Shown here: positions 8,811 through 17,457 of the stretch, one piece after another
How positions within the stretch are numbered: position 1 is the first letter of the stretch
Layout of the letters: every line of letters starts with the position of its first letter
NCBI GenBank assembly: GCA_027051195.1
Contig: JALUAB010000239.1
Span: 1 to 32,922 of the forward strand
From: Hyphomicrobiales bacterium
Lineage (GTDB): Bacteria > Pseudomonadota > Alphaproteobacteria > Rhizobiales > Aestuariivirgaceae
Direction: 5' to 3'
Length of the DNA: 32,922 nt
Position numbers and translations under genes: made by a program
Notes under the pieces: model-generated
What the model was told of the DNA's origin: nothing
Database searches by the model: none
Seen by the model: the letters and a program-made list of their open reading frames with translations, nothing else

Positions 8811-9298
8811 TTCGCGCGCTCTTTTTCCGTTTCCATGCCGGCTAGCCGCATCAGGGCGTTGAGGAGGGGCTTTTTCTGCTTGGACTGCAGGCGGGCGAGG
8901 AACAGGGCGTCGGCCTCCGCCAGCAGGGGCAGCGCCTTCATCAGCCGGCGGCGCCCCTTGGGCGTGAGATAGACGGCGAGCGCCCGCCTGTCCTTGCGGT
9001 GCGGGGCGCGGCGCATGAGCCCGCGTTCCTCCAGCCGGGCGGCGAGCTCGGCCATGGTGGCCGGATCCATGCCCACGCGGCGGGCGAGATCGCTCTGGCG
9101 CATGCCGCCGTTGCCCTTGAGCGCGGAGAGCACCTCCACCTGCTGCGGCGTGAGGTCGATGGTGGCCAGACGCTCGCGGTGGATGGCGTCCAGCCGCTTG
9201 AGCGTGAGGCGCAGCATGTGCGCAAGCGGGGGCGCGGCCGCCTCCGCTTCCTGCGTTTCCGGTTTCGTTTGTCCGCCGCCGGGGGTGTTCGGTTTCAT
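8807..9298 (-). CDS. MarR-family transcriptional regulator
   Basis: IDLTPQQVEVLSALKGNGGMRQSDLARRVGMDPATMAELAARLEERGLMRRAPHRKDRRALAVYLTPKGRR is the MarR winged helix with DxR wing. Start 9298 preferred over 9415. Confidence 0.88.
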   Translation of the reverse strand: MKPNTPGGGQTKPETQEAEAAAPPLAHMLRLTLKRLDAIHRERLATIDLTPQQVEVLSALKGNGGMRQSDLARRVGMDPATMAELAARLEERGLMRRAPHRKDRRALAVYLTPKGRRRLMKALPLLAEADALFLARLQSKQKKPLLNALMRLAGMETEKERAK

Positions 9299-9302
9299 CG
9301 TG

Positions 9303-9424
9303 CCTGTTGTCTCTTGCCCGCCTCGCCAAGTCATAGTAGCGTCATTGTCGTGCCGATGTCCCTGCCTTGCGGCATCCTGCCGAATGCATCGGCCGCTGCC
9401 CCGGAAAAGAGACAATACAACAGG
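9303..9424. promoter_or_regulatory. Inverted pair of candidate operator half-sites in marR/liv divergent intergenic region
   Basis: 9303-9315 cctgttgtctctt; 9407-9424 aagagacaatacaacagg, whose reverse complement cctgttgtattgtctctt matches the first apart from a 5-bp insertion. Confidence 0.5.
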
Positions 9425-9470
9425 GGCGAGGCTCTTGTGGACCGACTACCATGAGGAGGGAGACCCGAAA

Positions 9471-10703
9471 ATGCTTCACAGGCGCAAGATGCTTCTGGCC
9501 ACCGTTGCCGCCGCGACGCTGATGACCGCCGGCGCGGCGCAGGCCGAGGAGTGCACCATCACGCTGGGCGCGGCGGTGTCGCTCACCGGCAAGTATTCCA
9601 CCAACGGCATGCACACGAAGAACGGCTACGACCTCGCCGTGAAGGTGCTCAACGAAAAGGGCGGGGTGAAGGTCGGCGACAAGACGTGCAAGCTGGCGGT
9701 GAAATACTACGATGACGAATCCACCCCGGCGCGCGGCGCGGCGCTGGCCGAGCGGCTCATCAAGCAGGACGGCGTGAAGTTCATGCTTGGGCCGTATTCC
9801 TCCGGGCTGACCAAGGCCATCGCGCCGGTGACGGAAAAATACAAGGTGCCGATGGTGGAGGCCAACGGCGCCTCGCGTTCGCTGTTCACCAAGGGCTGGA
9901 AGTATCTCTTCGCAGTGCTCTCCACTTCCGAGCAGTATCTGCAATCGGCCATAGAGCTGGCGGCGGAGAACGCCGACAGGATGGGCAAGAAGCCCAATGA
10001 GATGACGGTGGCACTGGCCATCGAGAACGATCCGTTCAGCCAGGACATCCGCGCCGGCGTGATGGACGACGCGAAGAAGCACGGCATGAGGATCGTCATC
10101 GACGACAAGCTGCCGAAAGAGCTGAACGACATGTCCACCACGCTGACCAAGGTGAAGGCGCTGAAGCCCGACATCCTGGTGGTTTCCGGCCATGCCAAGG
10201 GCGCGGCAACGGCGGTGCGGCAGATCGCCGAAATGCGGGTGGACGTGCCGATGGTGGCCATGACGCACTGCGATTCGGCCCAGATCATCAAGAAGTTCGG
10301 CGACAAGGCGGAATATACCCTGTGCGCCTCGCAATGGGCGCCGACGCTGAAATATTCCGATGAGTATTTCGGCTCGGCCATGGATTTCGCCAAGCTGTTC
10401 GAGAAGACCTACGGCTACGCGCCGCCCTACCAGGCCGCCGAATCGGCCGCCGCGGTGCTGGTGTTCAAGGACGCCTTCGAGCGCGCCGGCTCCCTGGATC
10501 CGCAGAAGGTGCGCGATGCGCTGGCAGCCACCGACATGATGACCTTCTACGGTGGCATCAAGTTCGATGAAACGGGCAAGAACATCGCCAAGCCGATGGT
10601 GCTCTACCAGGTGCTCAAGGGCAAATACGTGGTGGTGGCGCCGTCGAAGTGGGCGGAAGCCAGGGCCGTGATCCCGCAACCGAAGTGGTCCGAACGGAAA
10701 TGA
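9471..10703 (+). CDS. Branched-chain-type amino-acid ABC transporter substrate-binding protein
   Basis: Signal peptide MLHRRKMLLATVAAATLMTAGAAQA; CTITLGAAVSLTGKYSTNGMHTKNGYDLAVKVLNEKGG; LivJ/K family; followed by livHMGF-like genes. Confidence 0.92.
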   Translation: MLHRRKMLLATVAAATLMTAGAAQAEECTITLGAAVSLTGKYSTNGMHTKNGYDLAVKVLNEKGGVKVGDKTCKLAVKYYDDESTPARGAALAERLIKQDGVKFMLGPYSSGLTKAIAPVTEKYKVPMVEANGASRSLFTKGWKYLFAVLSTSEQYLQSAIELAAENADRMGKKPNEMTVALAIENDPFSQDIRAGVMDDAKKHGMRIVIDDKLPKELNDMSTTLTKVKALKPDILVVSGHAKGAATAVRQIAEMRVDVPMVAMTHCDSAQIIKKFGDKAEYTLCASQWAPTLKYSDEYFGSAMDFAKLFEKTYGYAPPYQAAESAAAVLVFKDAFERAGSLDPQKVRDALAATDMMTFYGGIKFDETGKNIAKPMVLYQVLKGKYVVVAPSKWAEARAVIPQPKWSERK

Positions 10704-10852
10704 CGACACGTCCGCCGCGGTGTCGCCCGCGCCGGCGCCCTCCTGGCGCGGAGCGGCGCGCCGCCGCGGCGCTTGCAGTGTTCGTGTGGCGGTCCTTGCA
10801 GGAGGGAAGGGGCCGCGCTTCTTGCCTGATCTGATTTGAGCGGGAGGGCGAG

Positions 10853-11752
10853 GTGCAGAATCTGCAGCTCCTGTTGCAGGCGCCGGTGTTCAACGTGCAG
10901 CTGCTGCTGGACGGCATGTTCATCGGCGCCATCTTCGCACTGGCCGCCATCGGCATGGCGCTGGTGTGGGGGGTGATGAACATCATCAACGTGGCGCAGG
11001 GCGAATTCGTCATGCTCGGCGGATTCGTCACGCTGATGCTGGTGGAGGCGGGCTTTCATCCCCTGCTCGGCATACCGGCGGCGGCGGTGGTGCTGTTCGT
11101 GCTCGGCTGGGCGCTCTATCGCGCCGTCATCTGGCGCATCGTGGACGGCGACATGTTCATCTCGCTGCTCGCCACTTTCGGCATCTCCATCATGATGCAG
11201 CAGCTGATGAACGAGATCTTCGGCGCCGACGTGCGCACGGTGGAAAGCGGTCTTGGCGTGTGGTTCCTGTTCGACGGCATGGTCACCGTCACCCAGGTGA
11301 AGGTGGCGGCATTCTTCCTTTCCATCGTCATCGGCCTGCTGCTGTGGCTGTTCCTGAAGAACGCGCGGCTGGGGCAGGCCATCCGCGCCACGGCGCAGAA
11401 CGCGCGGGCGGCACGCATCCTGGGCGTGGACACCGATCGCGTCTATGCCGTCACTTACGCCATCAACGCGGCGCTGTGCGGCGCCGCCGGTGCGCTGGTG
11501 GTGATGGCCTGGTCGATTCACCCCTACATGGGTCTGCCCTATACCTTGCGGTCGTTCATGATCGTCATCGTTGCCGGGCTGGGCAATCTCGCCAGCGTCA
11601 TCGCCGCCGGCCTGGGGCTGGGCATGGCCGAACAGTATGCGGGATTCCTGCTGGGTGCGGAGTTCCAGCTGGCGTTCGTGTTCCTGCTGCTGGTGGCGGT
11701 GCTGGTGGGGCGGCAGATCACGCTGGCGCGCAAGCGGCAGTATCTGAAGTGA
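10853..11752 (+). CDS. livH: Branched-chain amino-acid ABC transporter permease (LivH-like)
   Basis: GTG start; MFIGAIFALAAIGMALVWGVMNIINVAQGEFVMLGGF; ARILGVDTDRVYAVTYAINAALCGAAGAL. Confidence 0.92.
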   Translation: MQNLQLLLQAPVFNVQLLLDGMFIGAIFALAAIGMALVWGVMNIINVAQGEFVMLGGFVTLMLVEAGFHPLLGIPAAAVVLFVLGWALYRAVIWRIVDGDMFISLLATFGISIMMQQLMNEIFGADVRTVESGLGVWFLFDGMVTVTQVKVAAFFLSIVIGLLLWLFLKNARLGQAIRATAQNARAARILGVDTDRVYAVTYAINAALCGAAGALVVMAWSIHPYMGLPYTLRSFMIVIVAGLGNLASVIAAGLGLGMAEQYAGFLLGAEFQLAFVFLLLVAVLVGRQITLARKRQYLK

Positions 11753-11774
11753 GCGGACGGGGGAGACACCAGCC

Positions 11775-12833
11775 ATGCGCAACCGCAGCAGTCTGATCGT
11801 CCTGTTCCTGCTCATCGCCGCCGGTCTCGCCGGGCCGTGGGTGGCGCCGGCGCATCTGAGCCAGTTCTCGCAGCTGTGGCTGTTCATGGTGCTGGCGCTG
11901 TCGTGGGACCTGATGGGCGGGCAGACGGGATACAACTCCTTCGGCAACATCGTCTTCTTCGGCATCGGCATGTATGCCTCTGCCATCGTGCAGGTGGGGC
12001 TCGTCTATCCCGTCGCCGAATACACCGCGGCCAAGGGTGGCGGCACCGAATTCGTGTTCAGCGCCGAACAGCTTCATGCCGGGCTGGCGCTGGGCATTCC
12101 CTTCGGCGGGCTGATGGCAATGCTGGCGGCCATTGTTTTCGGCGCCCTGCTGCTGGGCATGCGTGGACACTATTTCGCCATCGCCACGCTGGGGCTGGCG
12201 GTGGCGGCCGGCGAACTGGCGGCGGGCTGGAACTACATCGGCGCCGGCTCCGGCATGGTGGCGCCGACGCCGCCGGACACGGTGGACAGCGTGCGGCTGA
12301 TATACTTCCTTTCCTGGGGCGTGGCGGCGGTGGCGCTGCTGTTCTACCACTGGCTGCTTTCCACCCGCTTCCGCATGGCCATCAACGCCATTCGCGACGA
12401 TGAGGACAAGGCCGAGGCGCTGGGGCATTTCACCGTACGCAACAAGATGACCGCATGGGCCATTTCCGCCTTCTTCACCGGGCTGGCCGGCGCCGTGTAT
12501 GGCAATCTCTCGCGCTTCATCGATCCCATAGACATCGCTTTCAGCCCGGAGATCGGCGTGTGGATGATCCTCATGGCCATCCTCGGCGGCAAGGGCACCT
12601 TCTGGGGGCCGGTGATCGGCACCATCGTCTTCTTCGTGGCCAAGGAGCTGTTCTGGACCTATCTCCTGGGCTGGCAGCGGGTGGCGCTGGGCGCGCTCAT
12701 CGTCATCATCGTCGTGTTCTTCCCCGAAGGCATCGTCGGCTGGGTGAAGAGCCGCTGGCCACGGTTGTTCACATCACCGGGGAAGGGCGACGCCGGAGAA
12801 GCGGAGCGGGACAGGGAGGCGGCTCATGCGTGA
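11775..12833 (+). CDS. livM: Branched-chain amino-acid ABC transporter permease (LivM-like)
   Basis: LSWDLMGGQTGYNSFGNIVFFGIGMYA, RGHYFAIATLGLAVA, FFTGLAGAVYGNLSRFIDP, MILMAILGGKGTFWGPVIG. Confidence 0.92.
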   Translation: MRNRSSLIVLFLLIAAGLAGPWVAPAHLSQFSQLWLFMVLALSWDLMGGQTGYNSFGNIVFFGIGMYASAIVQVGLVYPVAEYTAAKGGGTEFVFSAEQLHAGLALGIPFGGLMAMLAAIVFGALLLGMRGHYFAIATLGLAVAAGELAAGWNYIGAGSGMVAPTPPDTVDSVRLIYFLSWGVAAVALLFYHWLLSTRFRMAINAIRDDEDKAEALGHFTVRNKMTAWAISAFFTGLAGAVYGNLSRFIDPIDIAFSPEIGVWMILMAILGGKGTFWGPVIGTIVFFVAKELFWTYLLGWQRVALGALIVIIVVFFPEGIVGWVKSRWPRLFTSPGKGDAGEAERDREAAHA

Positions 12834-13590
12834 CTGGCAGGCGACCGACAGTCCGCTGCTGGACGTGCGTCACGTGACCAAGCGCTTCGGCGGCGTGGTG
12901 GCCAACCACGACATCTCCCTTTCGGTGGAGCGCGGCACCATCGTCGGGCTCATCGGGCCCAACGGTTCGGGCAAGACCACGCTGTTCAACAGCATCGTGG
13001 GGCAGCATCCCATTGATGCCGGAGAGATCTGGTTCAAGGGGCAGGAAATATCGCGCTACCGGGTGGATCATATCGCGCGCCTGGGGCTCATCCGCACCTT
13101 CCAGCAAACGCGCATCTTCGGCAAGATGACGTGCATGGAAAACATGCTGGTGGCGCTGCCGGAATCGCGACGGCACCTGGCGGCGATGTTCGGCCACGGA
13201 TCGCGGGCGGACATGGAACGGGCGGCAGAGCTACTGGAGTTCGTGGGGCTGTATTCCAAGCGGTATCACGAAGCGGGCAGCCTCTCCTTCGGCCAGCAGA
13301 AGCTGCTGGAGTTCGCCATGGCGCTGATGTGCGAACCGCAGATGCTGCTGCTGGACGAACCCACCGCCGGCATCAACCCCACGCTCATCAACGGCCTGGT
13401 GGACAGATTGCGGCGGGCCAATTCGGAGATGGGCATCACGCTGCTAGTGATCGAGCACAACATGCGCGTGATCATGAACATGGCGGAATACATCTACTGC
13501 CTGGCGCATGGCGAATTGCTGGCGGCCGGGCCGCCGGAGGAAATCCGCAACGATCCACGGGTCATAGACGCTTATCTCGGAGTTTCCTGA
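12826..13590 (+). CDS. livG: ABC transporter ATP-binding protein (LivG-like)
   Basis: Walker A GPNGSGKTT, signature LSFGQQKLLEFAMAL, Walker B MLLLDEPTAGINP. Overlaps livM by 8 bp. Confidence 0.94.
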   Translation: MRDWQATDSPLLDVRHVTKRFGGVVANHDISLSVERGTIVGLIGPNGSGKTTLFNSIVGQHPIDAGEIWFKGQEISRYRVDHIARLGLIRTFQQTRIFGKMTCMENMLVALPESRRHLAAMFGHGSRADMERAAELLEFVGLYSKRYHEAGSLSFGQQKLLEFAMALMCEPQMLLLDEPTAGINPTLINGLVDRLRRANSEMGITLLVIEHNMRVIMNMAEYIYCLAHGELLAAGPPEEIRNDPRVIDAYLGVS

Positions 13591-13592
13591 AC

Positions 13593-14480
13593 ATGGGCGG
13601 GGCATCATCGACAAACGATGGCAAGCGCAACCGGCGCCGCATTTCCGGTTACGGGGACGGCAGCACGGAAGTGGTGCTGTCTGTGGACGCGGTGGCGGAG
13701 GAAGCGGCGCGGCTGGCGGCGGAAGCGCCAAGCATGGAACGGCTGGTGGAGCTGGCCGGCGGCGACCCGTATGTGGCCATCGAGAAGCTGCACGCCGGCT
13801 ACGGGCGCATGGAAATCCTGCACGGGCTGAACCTGATGGTGGGCAAGGGGCAGTCGCTGTGCCTCATCGGGCCCAATGGCGCAGGCAAGTCCACGGTGCT
13901 GCATTCCATCTTCGGGTTCACCAACATCACCGGCGGCGTCATCCGGCTGGGGGAAAGGGACATCACGAACCTCAAGCCCAACGAGAAGCTCCGGCATGCC
14001 GGCATCGCCTACATCCTGCAGGACAATTCCGTGTTTCCCGACATGACGGTGGAGGAAAACCTGTGGATGGGCGGCTGGCTGCTGAACGATTCCGGGGAGG
14101 CGAAATGCCGTGCCGAGGAAGTGTTCGCCAAGTATCCGCGCCTGGCCAAGCGACGCAAGCAGCCGGCATCGGTGCTCTCCGGCGGCGAGCGGCGGCTGCT
14201 GGAAATCGCCCGGGCGCTAATCATGCGGCCGGAGGTGCTGCTGGTGGACGAGCCTTCCATCGGGCTGGAACCCAGGTTCATTGACATGGTGTTCGAGATT
14301 CTGGATGATCTGCAGCACGCCGAGGGCAAGACCATCATCATGGTTGAGCAGAACGCCAAGAAGGGGCTGGAATTCGCCGATATCGGCTACGTGCTGGTGT
14401 CCGGCCAGCTGGTGAAGGCGGCGAAAGGCGATCAACTGCTGGAAGACCCGGATGTGGGAAGGCTGTTCCTTGGCGGATGA
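13593..14480 (+). CDS. livF: ABC transporter ATP-binding protein (LivF-like) with possible N-terminal extension
   Basis: Walker A GPNGAGKST, LSGGERRLLEIARAL, VLLVDEPSIGLEP. ATG 13593 directly follows the livG stop; about 55 aa precede the usual start of the ABC domain. Confidence 0.9.
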   Translation: MGGASSTNDGKRNRRRISGYGDGSTEVVLSVDAVAEEAARLAAEAPSMERLVELAGGDPYVAIEKLHAGYGRMEILHGLNLMVGKGQSLCLIGPNGAGKSTVLHSIFGFTNITGGVIRLGERDITNLKPNEKLRHAGIAYILQDNSVFPDMTVEENLWMGGWLLNDSGEAKCRAEEVFAKYPRLAKRRKQPASVLSGGERRLLEIARALIMRPEVLLVDEPSIGLEPRFIDMVFEILDDLQHAEGKTIIMVEQNAKKGLEFADIGYVLVSGQLVKAAKGDQLLEDPDVGRLFLGG

Positions 14481-14549
14481 GGTGCCCAAGCCCCCCTACG
14501 GGGCAGGACTTCAACAGGCACACGGAAAAAGCAGGATCATTCAACCCCG

Positions 14550-14566
14550 TAAACCTCGCGTTAACC
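14550..14566. promoter_or_regulatory. CtrA-like box TAAA-N7-TTAACC
   Basis: taaa cctcgcg ttaacc; one mismatch to TTAA-N7-TTAAC; about 190 bp upstream of the M23 peptidase start. Confidence 0.35.
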
Positions 14567-14749
14567 CTGTGCATGGATGATGCACCACGGCGGTGTGGTC
14601 ATTTTCTGGCCACAGAATCATGGTTTCCCCCTTGCAAAAGGCCGCACGGATCGCCATTCTTCCGGGTGGCGGGAGACGGGGGCTGCCGGGGGGCGTTGAG
14701 ACAAGACAACGGAAGCCCGAAAGAGGCATCTGGCCAGGTGAGGGGAAGG

Positions 14750-16396
14750 GTGTTGCTTCATCGTCCTGCGAACTCCGCGCGTGCGTATCCCGGCAAAGAT
14801 GGCAAGCCGCGTCATGGCGGCGCGAGCGGCCGCAATGGCGGCCGGAAGTGTGGTGGGCGGCTGTCCTGCCTGGCGCTTTCGCATTTCTCTCCCCTGACCA
14901 TCTTTTCCGTCGCCATCGCCGGCGGCTTCGTCGGCATGGCGGCCGTTCTCGCCTTCTATCCGAAGGTGGCGGACAGCGCCGGCGTCGCCTTCAACCGGTC
15001 GCAGGCGGGCGTGGTGATGAGCGCGGCCAGCGCGCTGCCCCTGCCGCCGCCACCGAAGCTGGCGCTGCAATCCTCGGAGGTGCGCACGGCCACCACGGAA
15101 AAAGGCAACATGGCGGCGCCGCTGCTCACGCGTTTCGCCGCCTTTTCCGCTCCCGATGTCGCCAGCGCCGCGCCGATGGTGATGCAGGCCTCGTTGATGG
15201 TTGACGAACCGGTCAGCGGTGTGGCCGAAATCCAGAAGAGTCCGCCGCCGGAACCGGTGGACAAGACCTTCACGCTGAAGAGTGGGGCGGATCTGGCGGC
15301 CAAGCTGATTGAAATGGGCGTGAAGAAGCCGCTGGCCGAGGCTCTGGCGGACGAGCTGAACCGCGTCTGGCCCCTCAGGAAGATTCGCCGCGGCCAGAAG
15401 GTCACGGTGACGCTGGAACAGCAGCCGGATTTCTACGGCATCGACGTGACCTATCCCGTGCACCTGACCTTCAGCCCGCGCAGCGGCACGCAGGTGGTGG
15501 TGGAAACCGACGACGAAGGGCAGTTCGTGGCGCGGGTGAAGCGCAGCGCCAAGGCGCGCGAGCGCGTGGCCCGGCAGGAACAGCCCTACCGGCACGTGCG
15601 CGGGCGCATCACCTCATCGCTATATGCCTCGGCCAGGGACAAGGGCGTGCCCGCCTACATCATCAACCAGATGTTGCGCGCGCTCTCCTATCGCCTGGAC
15701 CTGCAGCGCCAGGTGCACCGGGGCGATACCTTCGAGATTCTCTACGGCAAGCCGTTCTCCGGCACTTCCAGCCGTTACGTGCTGCATTACGCGGCGCTCA
15801 CGCACAACGGACGGCGGTATGCATTCTATCGCTACACCACGCCCAATGGCAAAACCACCTACTTCGATCGCAATGGCCGGTCGGTGCGCCGCGGGCTCAT
15901 GCGCACGCCCATTTCCGGCGCCCGCATCAGCTCCCGCTTCGGCCTGCGGCGGCATCCGGTGCTGGGTTATACCAAGATGCACACGGGCGTGGATTTCGCA
16001 GCCGGGCGCGGCACGCCCATTCATGCCGCAGGGCCGGGCATCGTCATCCATGCCGGCTGGCGTGGCGGCTATGGCCGCACGGTCATGATAAAGCATCCCA
16101 ACGGTCATGTGACGCTCTATGCCCACCAGAGCCGGCTTGCACCCGGCATTCGCAAGGGAGTGCGCGTGCGCCAGGGACAGGTCATCGGCTATGTGGGCGC
16201 CACCGGCCGCGTCACCGGTCCGCACCTGCATTACGAAGTGCGCATCAAGGGCAAGCCGGTGAACCCGCTGCGTGTGCGCACGGCCATCAGCCAGCAGCTG
16301 CGCGGCAAGGCGCTGGCGCAGTTCCGCAAGCGGGTGGCCCGCATCGAGGCGATGCTGGACAAACTGCCGGCCGATGCCCAAATTGCCCGCAAGTGA
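14750..16396 (+). CDS. M23-family (LytM-type) metallopeptidase, membrane anchored
   Basis: ISSRFGLRRHPVLGYTKMHTGVDFAAGRGTPIHAAGPGIVIHAGWRGGYGRTVMIKHPNGHVTLYAHQSRL...GPHLHYEVRIKGKPVNPL. N-terminal TM segment near FSVAIAGGFVGMAAVLAFY. Start uncertain (ORF opens at 14477; GTG 14738 or 14750 plausible). Confidence 0.9.
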   Translation: MLLHRPANSARAYPGKDGKPRHGGASGRNGGRKCGGRLSCLALSHFSPLTIFSVAIAGGFVGMAAVLAFYPKVADSAGVAFNRSQAGVVMSAASALPLPPPPKLALQSSEVRTATTEKGNMAAPLLTRFAAFSAPDVASAAPMVMQASLMVDEPVSGVAEIQKSPPPEPVDKTFTLKSGADLAAKLIEMGVKKPLAEALADELNRVWPLRKIRRGQKVTVTLEQQPDFYGIDVTYPVHLTFSPRSGTQVVVETDDEGQFVARVKRSAKARERVARQEQPYRHVRGRITSSLYASARDKGVPAYIINQMLRALSYRLDLQRQVHRGDTFEILYGKPFSGTSSRYVLHYAALTHNGRRYAFYRYTTPNGKTTYFDRNGRSVRRGLMRTPISGARISSRFGLRRHPVLGYTKMHTGVDFAAGRGTPIHAAGPGIVIHAGWRGGYGRTVMIKHPNGHVTLYAHQSRLAPGIRKGVRVRQGQVIGYVGATGRVTGPHLHYEVRIKGKPVNPLRVRTAISQQLRGKALAQFRKRVARIEAMLDKLPADAQIARK

Positions 16397-16457
16397 TATT
16401 CGCCATGCCCGGCCATGAAGGCCCGGGCCGGGCGGCATGATTTGCGGAAGCGCTCTC

Positions 16458-17423
16458 ATGAACAGGAACAGGCAGGAGGAGGTGCGCGAAGCGCGCGCCG
16501 AGATGGGTGACGACATCGTGTTGCCGTTCACCGTGGACTCGCTCAATGTGCGCGGACGGCTGGCGCACCTGGGCGAAGCGGTGGACATGGCGGTGCGCCA
16601 GCACGCCTATCCGGAGCCAGTGTCGCGGCTGCTGGGCGAGATGATGGCGCTGGCGGCGCTGCTGGGCAGCACGCTGAAGTTTTCGGGAAAGATGATCGCG
16701 CAGGCGCAGACGAACGGGCCGGTGCGGCTGCTGGTGGCGGATTTCACCGCGCCGGGAGCCATCCGCGGGCTGGCGCGGTTCGACGAGGAAGCGGTGCAGG
16801 CGCTGATGGAGAAGGGCGCAGCCACGCAGGAGGCGTTGCTGGGCGCTGGCCAATTGGTGTTCACGCTGGATCAGGGGGGGCACACGCAGCGCTACCAGGG
16901 CGTGGTGGCGTTGGAAGGCTCGCTGCAGAAGGCGGCGGAGGAATATTTCGCCCGCTCCGAGCAGCTGCCCACGCGTGTGCGGCTGGCTGCCGGCACGCTG
17001 ACGGATGCGGCGGGATCGCATTGGCGCGCCGGTGCACTGATGATCCAGCATTTGCCGCCGCCGGCGGGCGAGAAGGCCACGGATGAGGAAAGGGCGCGCA
17101 GGAAGGCGCTGGATGAGGACGACTGGAGCACGGCGCAGGCGTTGTTCGACACGCTGGAAGACCAGGAGCTGCTGGACCCCGGCATTTCGCCGGAGCGGCT
17201 GGTCTATCGGCTGTTTCACGAACAGGGCGTGCGGGTGTTCGATCCGGTGCCGGTGCATTTCGAATGCGGCTGTTCGCGCGAGAACCTGCTGGAGGTGCTG
17301 CGCCGCTTTTCCGCCGAGGAGAGGGCGCAGATGGTGGAGGACGGCAAGGTGACCGCCACTTGCCAGTATTGCTCCGAAACCTACACATTCTCGCCGGAAG
17401 AGCTGGACGGCGGGGCCGGCTGA
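16458..17423 (+). CDS. hslO: Redox-regulated molecular chaperone Hsp33
   Basis: Full Hsp33-type protein; C-terminal zinc/redox motif CGCSRENLLEVL...TCQYCSETY (CxC...CxxC). ATG 16437 also possible. Confidence 0.93.
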   Translation: MNRNRQEEVREARAEMGDDIVLPFTVDSLNVRGRLAHLGEAVDMAVRQHAYPEPVSRLLGEMMALAALLGSTLKFSGKMIAQAQTNGPVRLLVADFTAPGAIRGLARFDEEAVQALMEKGAATQEALLGAGQLVFTLDQGGHTQRYQGVVALEGSLQKAAEEYFARSEQLPTRVRLAAGTLTDAAGSHWRAGALMIQHLPPPAGEKATDEERARRKALDEDDWSTAQALFDTLEDQELLDPGISPERLVYRLFHEQGVRVFDPVPVHFECGCSRENLLEVLRRFSAEERAQMVEDGKVTATCQYCSETYTFSPEELDGGAG

Positions 17424-17457
17424 GGACAATCTCCGGGCGCACGGGGGAGAGCATAGC

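Noticed and set aside
9342-10709. 455-aa minus-strand ORF opposite the liv substrate-binding protein gene
   Set aside because: Shadow ORF; the plus strand encodes a clear signal peptide and LivJ/K-family protein.
10604-11986. 460-aa minus-strand ORF opposite livH
   Set aside because: Shadow ORF with low-complexity His/Gln/Arg-rich translation; livH on the plus strand is unambiguous.
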